From the NCBI RefSeq assembly GCF_001050155.1, contig NZ_LFVY01000001.1, forward strand, positions 433,501 to 497,500: a DNA stretch of 64,000 nucleotides, read 5' to 3'. A model generated the notes under the pieces. It was not told the DNA's origin. It saw only the letters and a program-made list of their open reading frames with translations, and searched no databases. This document shows, piece by piece, positions 53,866 to 64,000 of this stretch. Origin of the DNA: Nitratireductor soli. Lineage in GTDB: Bacteria; Pseudomonadota; Alphaproteobacteria; Rhizobiales; Rhizobiaceae. The translations under genes and the position numbers were made by a program. Each line of letters begins with the position of its first letter. Position 1 is the stretch's first letter.

Positions 53866-54745
53866 GCCGGCGACGACGCTTGGCGCGCTGCTTGCGGCAG
53901 CCCGCGAGCGGCTGAGGCAGGCCGGTATTTCCGACGCTGCGCTGGATGCGCGGCTTCTGGTCGAGCATTTCACCAGGACAACACGAGCTGATGCGCTTTC
54001 ACACCCCGAACAGGCAGTCGATGCGCCATCGGGAGCGGCTGTCGAGGCGGCGCTGGAGCAGCGGTTGCGCGGCAAGCCGGTGCATCGGATCATCGGCCAT
54101 CGCGAATTCTACGGTCTCAGATTGACCCTCTCGCCGGAGACGCTGGAACCGCGTCCGGACACGGAGACGCTGGTCGATCTGGTGCTCAAGCAGGCGCGTC
54201 GCGATGGCGGCGATGACCGGCCGTGGCGCATCCTCGATCTCGGCACGGGGACCGGCGCCGTGGCCCTGGCGCTGCTCAGCGCATTGCCGAACGCGCGCGC
54301 CGTCGGGGCGGATATTTCGGCCGGTGCGCTTGCAACGGCCGGGTTGAATGCCAATATCAATGGATATGGCAGTCGGTTTGCGACCTGTCGGTCCGACTGG
54401 TTTGCCGGGATCGAGGGGCGTTTCGATTTCATCGTCTCGAACCCGCCCTATATTCGCGAGCATGACTGGCAGGGTTTGTCGCGGGAGGTGCGCGATTTCG
54501 ATCCGCGCCTGGCGCTGGTAGCAGGCATCGACGGGCTGGACGCTTACCGGGCGATCGCCGAAGGCAGCGCGCCGCATCTGAGCCTTGGCGGAATGGTCGC
54601 CGTGGAAACAGGCTTCGACCAGAAACGGGCGGTCACGGACATGTTCACGGCGAATGGATTTGATTTGCGCGATGCGGCACGCGATCTCGCCGGCCGCGAC
54701 AGGGCATTGATTTTCGCGGTAAAAACGGTTCGTGGAGCCGGTTGA
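53858..54745 (+). CDS. prmC: Release factor glutamine methyltransferase
   Basis: A 295-residue SAM methyltransferase that methylates the GGQ glutamine of release factors. [20 protein letters not shown] binds SAM, and NPPY (195-198, [12 protein letters not shown]) recognises the glutamine. Overlap with prfA suggests translational coupling of enzyme and substrate. Confidence 0.95.
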   Translation: MAEPATTLGALLAAARERLRQAGISDAALDARLLVEHFTRTTRADALSHPEQAVDAPSGAAVEAALEQRLRGKPVHRIIGHREFYGLRLTLSPETLEPRPDTETLVDLVLKQARRDGGDDRPWRILDLGTGTGAVALALLSALPNARAVGADISAGALATAGLNANINGYGSRFATCRSDWFAGIEGRFDFIVSNPPYIREHDWQGLSREVRDFDPRLALVAGIDGLDAYRAIAEGSAPHLSLGGMVAVETGFDQKRAVTDMFTANGFDLRDAARDLAGRDRALIFAVKTVRGAG

Positions 54746-55077
54746 AAAAAAACTTGGCATTGCGTCCGAATGCGGATAGTTTCCGGCTACCGGATGGGAC
54801 GAAGCAGACAGCGCCGTTATCGATTCGGTTCCCGAGGACTGGCTGTCATGAACGGCGTTCAAGCGCCTTAGCTTCATTACGGGGATTGTCCGGCAACTGA
54901 CATGAAGCGGAACAGGATGGCGTTCGCGCCCGCATCTCGCGGCGCAGCAAATGGCTAAGGGAATATCAGAGACTGCTGGCTTCCCGCCATTATCCGCCGG
55001 CTAGTGGGTATTGTTTCAATCAAACCGTATCAACCGAGCAGTCTCAACCAAGCAGTCTCGAAAACCAAGAGAGTCGA
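54746..55077. other. 332-base gap before the DUF4167 gene
   Basis: No gene is seen. There is a possible weak promoter near 54751-54775 (TTGGCA and ATAGTT, 16 apart) and a short tandem of AGCAGTCTC-like units at 55038-55060. The length suggests a long leader for the DUF4167 gene. Confidence 0.55.
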
Positions 55078-55848
55078 ATGAGGCCACAACAGCAGAACAG
55101 GCGCATGCGCGGGCGCGGCGGCAACAACAATAATAACAACAATAGCAGCAACAACCGCAAGGGACCCAATCCGCTCGCACGCAGCTATGAGAGCAATGGC
55201 CCGGACGTGAAAATCCGCGGGACAGCGCAGCAGGTTGCCGAAAAATACACCACGCTGGCGCGTGATTCGCATAGTTCCGGTGATCGGGTGATGGCTGAGA
55301 ACTACTTACAGCACGCCGAACACTACAACCGCATCATCGCCGCCGCGCAGGCCCAGTTGCAGCAACAGCAACAGAGTGCGCGCGACAACCGCGAAGATGA
55401 TGACGACGCCGATGATCGCGATGCCGGCGAAGGCAATGGCAACAACGGTAACGGCAACGGTAACGGTAACGGTAACGGGCGCAACCAGCGTCAACAGCAT
55501 GTCGAAGACGGTTCGGGCCCGCAGCCTGAAATCGAGGGCATGCCGGCCGAACTGGCCTTGAAGGGCGGCGGACGCCGCCAGCCCAATGGCAATGTCAACG
55601 GCCATGCGGCCGAAGACAGCCCCGTGCGCGATGACGCCGAAACGTCGGCCAAGCCGGCACCAAAGAGAGCCCGCCGCCCTGCCGTGACGAAGACGCCTGA
55701 TGCTGACGGCATTCCGGCTGGCGAGATTTCGGCCGGCGAGATTCCGGTGGAAGAAAAGGCGGCCCGCCGTCCACGTCGCCCGCGCGTTCGCAAGGCCGAT
55801 GAGGTGGATGCGGCCGCTCCCGCCGACGATGTTGTCGTGCCGGGCTGA
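55078..55848 (+). CDS. DUF4167 family low-complexity protein
   Basis: A 256-residue protein of an alphaproteobacterial family of unknown function. The conserved part is residues about 1-110: MRPQQQNRRMRGRG, an asparagine run, then NPLARSYESNGPDVKIRGTA and RDSHSSGDRVMAENYLQHAE. The rest is low-complexity: a GN repeat tract around 120-140 and a basic, Ala/Pro-rich C-terminus with RRPRRPRVRKADE. It looks largely disordered and could bind nucleic acid; that is inference. A strong terminator follows. Confidence 0.88.
   Translation: MRPQQQNRRMRGRGGNNNNNNNSSNNRKGPNPLARSYESNGPDVKIRGTAQQVAEKYTTLARDSHSSGDRVMAENYLQHAEHYNRIIAAAQAQLQQQQQSARDNREDDDDADDRDAGEGNGNNGNGNGNGNGNGRNQRQQHVEDGSGPQPEIEGMPAELALKGGGRRQPNGNVNGHAAEDSPVRDDAETSAKPAPKRARRPAVTKTPDADGIPAGEISAGEIPVEEKAARRPRRPRVRKADEVDAAAPADDVVVPG
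55432..55479 (+). repeat. Hexanucleotide repeat inside the DUF4167 gene
   Basis: Repeats of GGTAAC/GGCAAC encode Gly-Asn units. Slippage in multiples of six would change length without breaking the frame. Confidence 0.85.
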
Positions 55849-55881
55849 CGGCCGGTAATCATCCGGATTGATCTCTGACGA

Positions 55882-55909
55882 AGCGGCGGGATTTCCCGCC
55901 GCTTTTCGT
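55882..55909 (+). terminator. Rho-independent terminator of the DUF4167 gene
   Basis: AGCGGCGGGA and TCCCGCCGCT form a perfect 10-bp stem with a 2-base loop (TT), followed by TTTCGTT. Confidence 0.88.
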
Positions 55910-55963
55910 TATGGAGATGCGCATCCGATGGTTTCCACCGGAGCAAAATGCTCCGAAGGTCAT

Positions 55964-55992
55964 CTTGTCGCGACCGCGCGCTGTTCCCATAT
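55964..55992 (+). promoter_or_regulatory. Candidate heat-shock (RpoH) promoter of clpB
   Basis: CTTGTC, a 16-base spacer and CCCATAT closely resemble the sigma-32 type pattern (CTTG ... CCCATNT). It lies 124 bases before the clpB start, where a heat-shock promoter is expected. Confidence 0.65.
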
Positions 55993-56116
55993 CCCAAACA
56001 GTTGGACCTGCCTGTCCGGAGCCGTGATAGTCTCATCGCGTCAAGGCTTGAGGGGGTCCGTCACCTTGGTCATTGCCGATGCCGCAAAGCGGGTCGGCAT
56101 GGGAATGGAGACATGC

Positions 56117-58737
<2,621 letters not shown>

Positions 58738-58738
<1 letters not shown>

Positions 58739-58776
58739 TGCATGGCGCATCCTATTGGATGCGCGGCGCTGCAAGG
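58738..58776 (+). repeat. Fragment of a type B hairpin repeat
   Basis: ATGGCGCATCCTATTGGATGCGCGGCGCT retains the terminal hairpin of the composite repeats. It starts at the last base of the clpB stop. Confidence 0.6.
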
Positions 58777-58798
58777 ACGATTGACGAGGGGGAGCGCA

Positions 58799-59158
58799 AT
58801 GCGGATCGAAGATTTCAATCGCGTGTGCGCTTCCCTTCGCCAGACCACGCATGTGGTGCAATGGGGCGGATCGCAGGTCTGGAAGGTTGGCGGCAAGGTG
58901 TTCGCCATCGGTTCAGGCAGCGATCACCTGGCCGTTTCCTTCAAATGCTCGGAAATGGCCTTCGACGTCTTGAAGGAACAGCCGGGCCTGCGACCGGCGC
59001 CCTATCTCGCCTCGCGCGGGATGAAATGGATCCAGCGGCAGACGGCCGAGGTTATGGATGACGCGGCGCTTGCCGACTATCTGGGTGAAAGCCACCGCCT
59101 CGTCGTTGCCGGCCTGACGAAGAAAACCCGCCGCGAACTGGGCCTGGAAGCCGTGTAG
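58799..59158 (+). CDS. MmcQ/YjbR family protein
   Basis: A 119-residue small cytoplasmic protein of the MmcQ/YjbR family: MRIEDFNRVCASLRQTTHVV at the start, VWKVGGKVFAIGS in the middle, then SRGMKWIQ and a KKTRRELGL end. YjbR has a DNA-binding-like double-wing fold; the function is unknown. GAGGGGGAG precedes the ATG. An in-frame upstream ATG lies inside the repeat fragment. Confidence 0.88.
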   Translation: MRIEDFNRVCASLRQTTHVVQWGGSQVWKVGGKVFAIGSGSDHLAVSFKCSEMAFDVLKEQPGLRPAPYLASRGMKWIQRQTAEVMDDAALADYLGESHRLVVAGLTKKTRRELGLEAV

Positions 59159-59309
59159 CGGCTGGAGAATGCGGGTTTTCATTTTTTCGCCATCTTCACG
59201 TCCGGTTCATCAAGCATGGTGAATAATTCGTCAAATCGCGAATCGCCGGGGCGGTTTGCCTTGTTGCGTGATTGTGCCGCGCGGTTGTTAGGAACGAGGG
59301 GCGAAGGTT

Positions 59310-60803
59310 TTGAGATTGCATTTCCTGACGGTTCTTTGCCTGGCTGTCGGACAAAGTTCGGTCCTTGCCGCGCAGCCGGAGAACGAAGACAGGCGTGGCT
59401 GGTGGGCAGGCCAGCCGCGCATGGACGTCGCGCAAGGGCTGTTGCCGGCGGCCAAGCCCGCCATCCGGCCGGTGCAACTGGCCCAGGCTTATGATTTCGA
59501 CGTCTATATCGACCAGTACGGACGCGAGATCATCGTCGATGCGGCGACCGGCGAAGTGGTCGAGATCCGTCCGCCGGTGGCAGGCCAGCGGCGTCCGGCG
59601 CCTCCCCCGCCGCGTGCCCGGGAGTTTGACGGGCAGGTCTATGATTTCACCGACCCGCGCGAGGTCGACCGTTACCGCCGCGACCGCAGCAATGGGCGCG
59701 GCCGCAATTCGGCCCGTGCCGACGATCCCTATTCACAGCGCTTTCTGGAAGACGTGCCCGTCTATGAAGACCGGGGCGGTTTTGACGCGCCGCCCGTCTA
59801 TGGGCAGGAGCCAATCCAGCGGGAGCCCCTGGTCGCTCCCTCCAACCCGAACGACATGGCCTCGATACCGCGGCAGGATGGAATGCGCGATGACCCGGGC
59901 CTCGGCGGGACGCAAACACCATCCCTGCCGCGCGACAGCGCGGTCGTCACACCAGGTGGATCCAGTGAGGAAGTGGCCGGATTCCAGGTGCTGCTCGACC
60001 GGGCGGGTGCCTCGCCCGGTGTGATCGACGGGCGCACCGGCGATAATGTCAACAAGGCGATCCGCGCCTATCGGGAGATCACCGGCCAGACCATCAAGAC
60101 CTACGATGCCGAGTGGATCAAGGCCGAGCTCGAGCGGACCGGCGGCCCGGCCTTCCAGGACTATGTGATCACGTCGGAGGACGCTGCGGGACCGTTCATC
60201 GCCTCGGTCCCGGCGGACTACAGCCACAAGGCGCAACTCGACGCACTCTCCTACACCTCGGTCGCCGAGATGCTGGCCGAGCGCTTCCACATGGATGAGA
60301 AGTATCTCATCGCGCTCAATCCGGGCGTCAACTTCAACCGCGCGGGCTCGGTCATCAAGGTCGTGAACCCGGGCAGCAAGTTGAAGGCGCAAGTGGCGCG
60401 CATCGTTGCCGACAAGAGTGCCAAGCAGCTGCGCGCCTATGGGGAGGACGGCCAGCTTGTCGCCGCCTATCCGGCGACGATCGGCTCGGCGGATACGCCG
60501 TCGCCGACGGGAGCGCATACGGTGGCGCGCGTAGCGCTCAATCCGCAATACACCTACAACCCCAAAGTCAACTTCAAGCAGGGTGAGAACGACAAGGTAC
60601 TGACCATTCCGCCGGGGCCGAACGGGCCGGTCGGGTCGGTCTGGATCGCCCTGTCGAAGCCGACCTATGGAATTCACGGCACGCCGGATCCGTCGAAGAT
60701 CGGCAAGACCGCATCGCATGGCTGCATTCGCTTGACGAATTGGGATGCGGAGGAACTGGCGAAGCGGGTGAAGGCCGGCATTCCCGTCGAGTTCGTCGAA
60801 TAG
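59310..60803 (+). CDS. L,D-transpeptidase (YkuD) with LysM-like and peptidoglycan-binding regions
   Basis: A 497-residue exported protein. Signal peptide at about 1-21, a proline- and arginine-rich low-complexity stretch (about 90-200), a peptidoglycan-binding-like segment (EEVAGFQVLLDRAGASPGVI, about 222-285), then the YkuD catalytic domain, with HGTPDPSKIGKTASHGCIRL containing the catalytic His and Cys near residues 452-472. It forms 3-3 cross-links or anchors proteins to peptidoglycan. The best start is TTG at 59310 with GGCGAAGG upstream; no ATG is usable. Confidence 0.9.
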   Translation: MRLHFLTVLCLAVGQSSVLAAQPENEDRRGWWAGQPRMDVAQGLLPAAKPAIRPVQLAQAYDFDVYIDQYGREIIVDAATGEVVEIRPPVAGQRRPAPPPPRAREFDGQVYDFTDPREVDRYRRDRSNGRGRNSARADDPYSQRFLEDVPVYEDRGGFDAPPVYGQEPIQREPLVAPSNPNDMASIPRQDGMRDDPGLGGTQTPSLPRDSAVVTPGGSSEEVAGFQVLLDRAGASPGVIDGRTGDNVNKAIRAYREITGQTIKTYDAEWIKAELERTGGPAFQDYVITSEDAAGPFIASVPADYSHKAQLDALSYTSVAEMLAERFHMDEKYLIALNPGVNFNRAGSVIKVVNPGSKLKAQVARIVADKSAKQLRAYGEDGQLVAAYPATIGSADTPSPTGAHTVARVALNPQYTYNPKVNFKQGENDKVLTIPPGPNGPVGSVWIALSKPTYGIHGTPDPSKIGKTASHGCIRLTNWDAEELAKRVKAGIPVEFVE

Positions 60804-60923
60804 CGCATTGGCGGGAAAGAGACGTTGCCGTGTCAGCATGTGTCGCTTTGCTGAACGCGGTGATTCCAACCGGCGGTGAAATGCACTAGTTTCCCCGCAT
60901 GCAAGCGCCCTGTGAAACCGGTT

Positions 60924-61030
60924 CTATAGCATCGGCCCGAAAATCGGAATCGATTTTCGGAAAGCACGATGCATAGATTCAAAGTATTGGAGCGTCCTTT
61001 GTGCGTCCAAATGGACGCACGGCGCTCTAA
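60924..61030 (+). repeat. Composite intergenic repeat, type B, best copy
   Basis: Starts CTATAGCATCGG; CCGAAAATCGG and CGATTTTCGG form the first hairpin; AAGCACGATGCATAGATTCAAAG follows; then GAGCGTCC and the hairpin GTGCGTCCAAATGGACGCAC, ending GGCGCTCTA. The apparent N-terminus of the MFS gene falls inside it. Confidence 0.92.
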
Positions 61031-61037
61031 TGCCGTT

Positions 61038-62567
61038 GTGCAAGCCAGTGACGGCGGCAACGGGACATTCTGCCCGCAGAAGCAGCGGCGCTATGTGCTG
61101 TTCGCCGCGATCCTCGCTTCGGCGCTCGGCTTCATCGATGGGTCCGTCGTGTCGGTGGCCATGCCGGCGATCCGTGCTGATCTTGGCGCGTCGCTTGCCG
61201 ATGCGCAGTGGATTTCCAACGCCTATGCGTTGACGCTGGCGGCGCTTATCCTGGTCGGCGGGGCAGCCGGGGACAAGTTCGGCCTCAGGCGGACCTTCAT
61301 TGCCGGCATTGTCCTGTTCATCCTGGCCTCCATCATTTGCGCGATTGCGCCGGATGCACGTTCGCTGATCCTGTCGCGCGGCATCCAGGGGATCGGCGCC
61401 GCCGTGATGGTGCCGGGCAGCCTGGCGATCATCGCCAAGGCCTATCCAAAGCGTGAGCGGGGCCGGGCCATCGGCATCTGGGCGGCGTCCTCGGCGCTGA
61501 CGACGGCGATCGGGCCGGTGCTTGGCGGCCTGATGCTTTCGACGTTCGGCGACGGCGCCTGGAGACTGATCTTCGCCATCAACTTGCCGCTCGGCGCCCT
61601 GGCGATCGGCCTGCTTCTCAAGGTCCCGGCTGACGCGCCGTCCAGGCAGAGGCAGCTCGATCTTGGCGGTGCGCTGCTGGCGGTCATCGCCTTCGGCGCG
61701 CTGGCCTACGGATTGACGGCGACGACCTCCGATGCCGGAGATGCGCGGCTCGGCCAGGCGGGCGCCATGATTGCCGCCGGCCTGACGGTGCTGATCGGCT
61801 TCGTCGCCTGGGAATTGTCGCGCAAGGAGCCGATGATCAATCTCTCGCTGTTCCGCATCGTCTCGTTTGCCGGGGCGAATGCGGCGACCTTCTCGCTCTA
61901 TTTCGCGCTTTCGGGCATCCTGTTTTATCTGCCGATGCTGCTGATTGCCGGTTGGGGGATCGATGCGGCGACGGTCGGCTTCATGTTCCTGCCGCTGTCG
62001 CTGCTGATCGCCCTGCTTTCCGGGCCGGCGGGCCGTCTGGCGGACGCGGTCGGTCCGCGCTTGCCGATCTCCGTCGGCAGCCTGGTGGTCGCGGTGGCTT
62101 TCGGCGGCCTTGCGGCCTTGGTCGGCGGCGGCATCCGCGCATTCTGGACGGCGGTGTTTCCGATGATGGTCCTGATGGGACTGGGGATGGCGCTGGTCGT
62201 ATCGCCGTTGTCGACCGCCGTGATGACCTCGGTCGAGGACGACGATACGGGTGCCGCATCGGGCATCAACAACGCGATCTCCAGAATTGCCGGCCTGATC
62301 GCCGTCGCGGCGATGGGCAGTCTTGCGGCTTACCGCTATGCATCGAAACTGGGCGACAAGGCCGTCTCGATGCCGGCTTTCGGCGAGGCGGCGCCGGGGC
62401 TGTCGACGGAGCTGGAGGCGGCGCGGCTGGCGGCGGGCGATGCGGCCTTTTCCAGTGTGGCCTGGACGATGGCGGCGCTCAGCCTCGCCGCGGCGCTGCT
62501 TTCGTGGATGACGCAGTCATCGGGAAAACCGTCCGCTCATTCGGAGCGCGCCGAGGCGGGCCGCTGA
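61038..62567 (+). CDS. MFS drug efflux transporter, DHA2 (EmrB/QacA-like)
   Basis: A 14-TM transporter of about 509 residues. Family motifs are FIDGSVVSVAMPAIRADLGA (motif D region), LVGGAAGDKFGLRRTFIAG (motif A) and RGIQGIGAAVMVPGSLAII (motif C region). It exports drugs or other hydrophobic compounds by proton antiport; the substrate is unknown. The start is uncertain: ATGs at 60969 and 61011 lie in repeat sequence and lack a ribosome site; GTG 61038 lies just after the repeat but also lacks a good Shine-Dalgarno sequence. Confidence 0.85.
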   Translation: MQASDGGNGTFCPQKQRRYVLFAAILASALGFIDGSVVSVAMPAIRADLGASLADAQWISNAYALTLAALILVGGAAGDKFGLRRTFIAGIVLFILASIICAIAPDARSLILSRGIQGIGAAVMVPGSLAIIAKAYPKRERGRAIGIWAASSALTTAIGPVLGGLMLSTFGDGAWRLIFAINLPLGALAIGLLLKVPADAPSRQRQLDLGGALLAVIAFGALAYGLTATTSDAGDARLGQAGAMIAAGLTVLIGFVAWELSRKEPMINLSLFRIVSFAGANAATFSLYFALSGILFYLPMLLIAGWGIDAATVGFMFLPLSLLIALLSGPAGRLADAVGPRLPISVGSLVVAVAFGGLAALVGGGIRAFWTAVFPMMVLMGLGMALVVSPLSTAVMTSVEDDDTGAASGINNAISRIAGLIAVAAMGSLAAYRYASKLGDKAVSMPAFGEAAPGLSTELEAARLAAGDAAFSSVAWTMAALSLAAALLSWMTQSSGKPSAHSERAEAGR

Positions 62568-62573
62568 ACCGGT

Positions 62574-62639
62574 CGATCTCTTTGTTTTTCCGCATTTATG
62601 CAGACGTCAGGTGCTTCCACCTGACTGCAAAATGCTCTT
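62574..62639 (+). repeat. Double-hairpin repeat, type A
   Basis: CTCTTTGTTTTTCCGCATTT, then the GTCAGGTG/CACCTGAC hairpin and TGCAAAATGCTCTTG. It occupies the whole gap between the convergent MFS and M23 peptidase genes and could act as a terminator for either. Confidence 0.92.
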
Positions 62640-62644
62640 GGCGA

Positions 62645-64000
62645 TCAGTTGCCAACGGCCACCGAGAAGGGGTTTTCCTCATCGTTCTTCAAGAGGGCGT
62701 CGATCCGGTCGCGTTCACGGGCGAACGCTTCGAGGTCCTTGTCCTTCAGGGCGCGGTTGTCCGGCAGGCGAACACGCATCGGGTCGACCTTGGTGTCGTT
62801 GACCATCATTTCATAGTGAAGATGGTTGCCGGTAACCAGGCCGGTGGCGCCGACATAGCCGATGACCTGGCCCTGGCGCACCCGCGCGCCCGCGGTCACG
62901 CCCTTGGCGATGCCGCTCTGGTGATTGTAGGAGGTCTTGAAGCCGTTGTTGTGGCGGATGATGGTCTGCCGGCCATAGCCGCCCGCCCAACCGGCTTTTT
63001 CCACAATGCCGTCGCCGGCGGCAATGATCGGCGTGCCGCGCGGGGCGGCCCAATCGACGCCGGTGTGCATCTTGCTGTAGCCGAGGACGGGATGCCGGCG
63101 CATGCCGAAGCCCGAGGTGAAGCGGCCGTGGGGTACCGGGTTTCTCAGCATGAAGCGCCGCGCGCTGCGGCCTTCCTCGTCGAAATAATCGGTCGTGCCG
63201 TCATCGAACTGGAAACGGTAGAAGGTGCGGGTGCTGCCGCCGAAGTTGGCCTTTACATAAAGGAGCTCGGATTCCGACGTTGCATTCTCTTCCGCGTCGG
63301 GGGCGGAAAAGAAGACATCGAGCCGGTCGGTCGGCGCCAGGCGCGCCTGAAAATCCACATCCGCCGACAGGAGCTTGATGAGGCGCCGCGTCATCTCCTT
63401 CGTCAGGCCATAGGAATAGGCCGCGCGGTAAATGCCGTCATAGGCCAGGGGCAGGTCGGCACGGGCGCGACGCGGCGCTGCCGGATGGTCGAAGGCGGCG
63501 AGCAGCACCGGATTCATCTCCGGTTCCTCGGCCGGGACATATTGCTTGCGGTCGTCGAGCGCGATGGTGACGATGTGCTGCTTGCTGTCATAGACGCTGG
63601 TGCGGACGATGTGGCTCTCCTCACCCGATGTCTCGACGCCGATGCGCAGGATGGTTCCGGCCTTCAGTTCGGTTGCGTTGAGGAGCTTGCTGATCGCCTC
63701 GACCATGCCGTCGGCATCGCTGCCCTGATAGCCGGCCTGCTTGAAGACATCGGCGATGGGGCGCTCACTGCGGAATGGAACCAGGTCTTCGGCGAACTCG
63801 GGCGCGAATTCGGGAGTCGTGCGCAAGGCGATCGAGACATTCTCCGGCACGACGCGGGCGCCGAAAGCGGACAGCGCCTGTGTCGACAGGGTCTCGCCGA
63901 AGCGCTGCGGATCGACATAATGAAGCGAGGCCACCTGGACGTCACCGTCGGTGAGGATGGCGCCGGTGTTGCGCACCATCACCTCCACCTCATCGGTGGT
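62645..64000 (-). CDS. M23-family peptidoglycan endopeptidase, N-terminus cut off
   Basis: The frame runs to the right window edge, so the start is missing. The visible part (about 451 residues) ends in a LytM/M23 domain: MHTGVDWAAPRGTPIIAAGD with zinc ligands His and Asp, and VTGNHLHYEMMVN with the HxH site. VPHGRFTSGFGMRRHPVLGY precedes it. The larger part before it looks like the LysM/opacity-associated region of cell-wall hydrolases related to MepM. It cuts peptidoglycan cross-links during growth or division. It converges on the MFS gene across a type A repeat. Confidence 0.92.
   Translation of the reverse strand, partial: TTDEVEVMVRNTGAILTDGDVQVASLHYVDPQRFGETLSTQALSAFGARVVPENVSIALRTTPEFAPEFAEDLVPFRSERPIADVFKQAGYQGSDADGMVEAISKLLNATELKAGTILRIGVETSGEESHIVRTSVYDSKQHIVTIALDDRKQYVPAEEPEMNPVLLAAFDHPAAPRRARADLPLAYDGIYRAAYSYGLTKEMTRRLIKLLSADVDFQARLAPTDRLDVFFSAPDAEENATSESELLYVKANFGGSTRTFYRFQFDDGTTDYFDEEGRSARRFMLRNPVPHGRFTSGFGMRRHPVLGYSKMHTGVDWAAPRGTPIIAAGDGIVEKAGWAGGYGRQTIIRHNNGFKTSYNHQSGIAKGVTAGARVRQGQVIGYVGATGLVTGNHLHYEMMVNDTKVDPMRVRLPDNRALKDKDLEAFARERDRIDALLKNDEENPFSVAVGN

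Noticed and set aside
48934..54093. A 1719-codon open frame on the minus strand opposite lysC, ptsP, prfA and prmC
   Set aside because: It is the antisense shadow of four well-recognised genes in GC-rich DNA, where stop codons are rare in the opposing frame. Its translation is a low-diversity His/Arg/Asp-rich sequence with no family features.

Overview
The window is a stretch of ordinary chromosome from an alphaproteobacterium of the order Hyphomicrobiales (Rhizobiales), most like the Phyllobacteriaceae/Mesorhizobium group. This rests on three things: high GC, alphaproteobacterial marker genes (cpdR, a DUF4175/TIGR02302 protein, a DUF4167 protein, an EI-Ntr type ptsP, an NDUFAF5-like methyltransferase), and gene orders typical of the order. 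There is no prophage, insertion sequence, CRISPR array, rRNA operon or replication origin. One tRNA gene (tRNA-Leu, CAA anticodon) is present.

Layout, left to right. 1-3.7 kb: tail of a ChaC-like gene, then a minus-strand ftsE-ftsX-ydcF-plsC cluster (cell division and phospholipid synthesis). 4.2-6 kb: a membrane-anchored hypothetical, hpt and cpdR. 6-12 kb: minus-strand argH-lptM-lysA-DUF4175 (arginine, LPS-export maturation, lysine/diaminopimelate) with divergent tlpA. 12.6-16.2 kb: a QueD-like protein and a two-gene unit pairing a periplasmic molybdopterin-fold protein with a GGDEF-EAL c-di-GMP enzyme. 16.3-21.5 kb: a fatty-acid oxidation block (fadE, hydroxybutyryl-CoA dehydrogenase, etfB-etfA). 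21.7-30.2 kb: rhomboid protease, cobalamin adenosyltransferase, HIG1-like protein, SDR, YihY, EamA transporter, gluQRS, a DNA glycosylase, HNH protein, dsbB and a YqaA/DedA protein. 30.4-35 kb: tRNA-Leu, an acyl-CoA synthetase and a flippase/GNAT pair. 35-42.6 kb: secA facing a parvulin, a TetR/membrane-protein pair, then argJ-GNAT-mutT. 42.7-46.9 kb: a lone Flp pilin, the NDUFAF5-like protein and comF-grxC-nitrilase-DUF1178. 46.9-58.7 kb: ubiG, an ArsR/SRPBCC/VOC group, then lysC-ptsP-prfA-prmC-DUF4167-clpB. 58.8-64 kb: a MmcQ/YjbR protein, an L,D-transpeptidase, an MFS exporter and the C-terminal part of an M23 peptidase cut by the window edge.

The most unusual signal is not a gene. Short palindromic repeats lie in at least a dozen intergenic gaps. 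They are built from a few shared modules joined in different combinations and often tipped by TAGAGC...GCTCTA. In several places the tip supplies the TAG stop codon of the neighbouring gene; at 26624-26729 it does so for both convergent neighbours. All the copies of one module point the same way along the + strand whatever the direction of the flanking genes. The best candidate protein system is the molybdopterin-fold/GGDEF-EAL pair: the small protein has no cysteine at all, so it may be a periplasmic sensor rather than an enzyme. Two local regulatory circuits, ArsR-SRPBCC-VOC and TetR-small membrane protein, have clear palindromic operators.

Starts were chosen from visible Shine-Dalgarno sequences and family N-termini, and can differ from automatic calls by a few codons. 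All family names come from reading motifs by eye; no database search was run.
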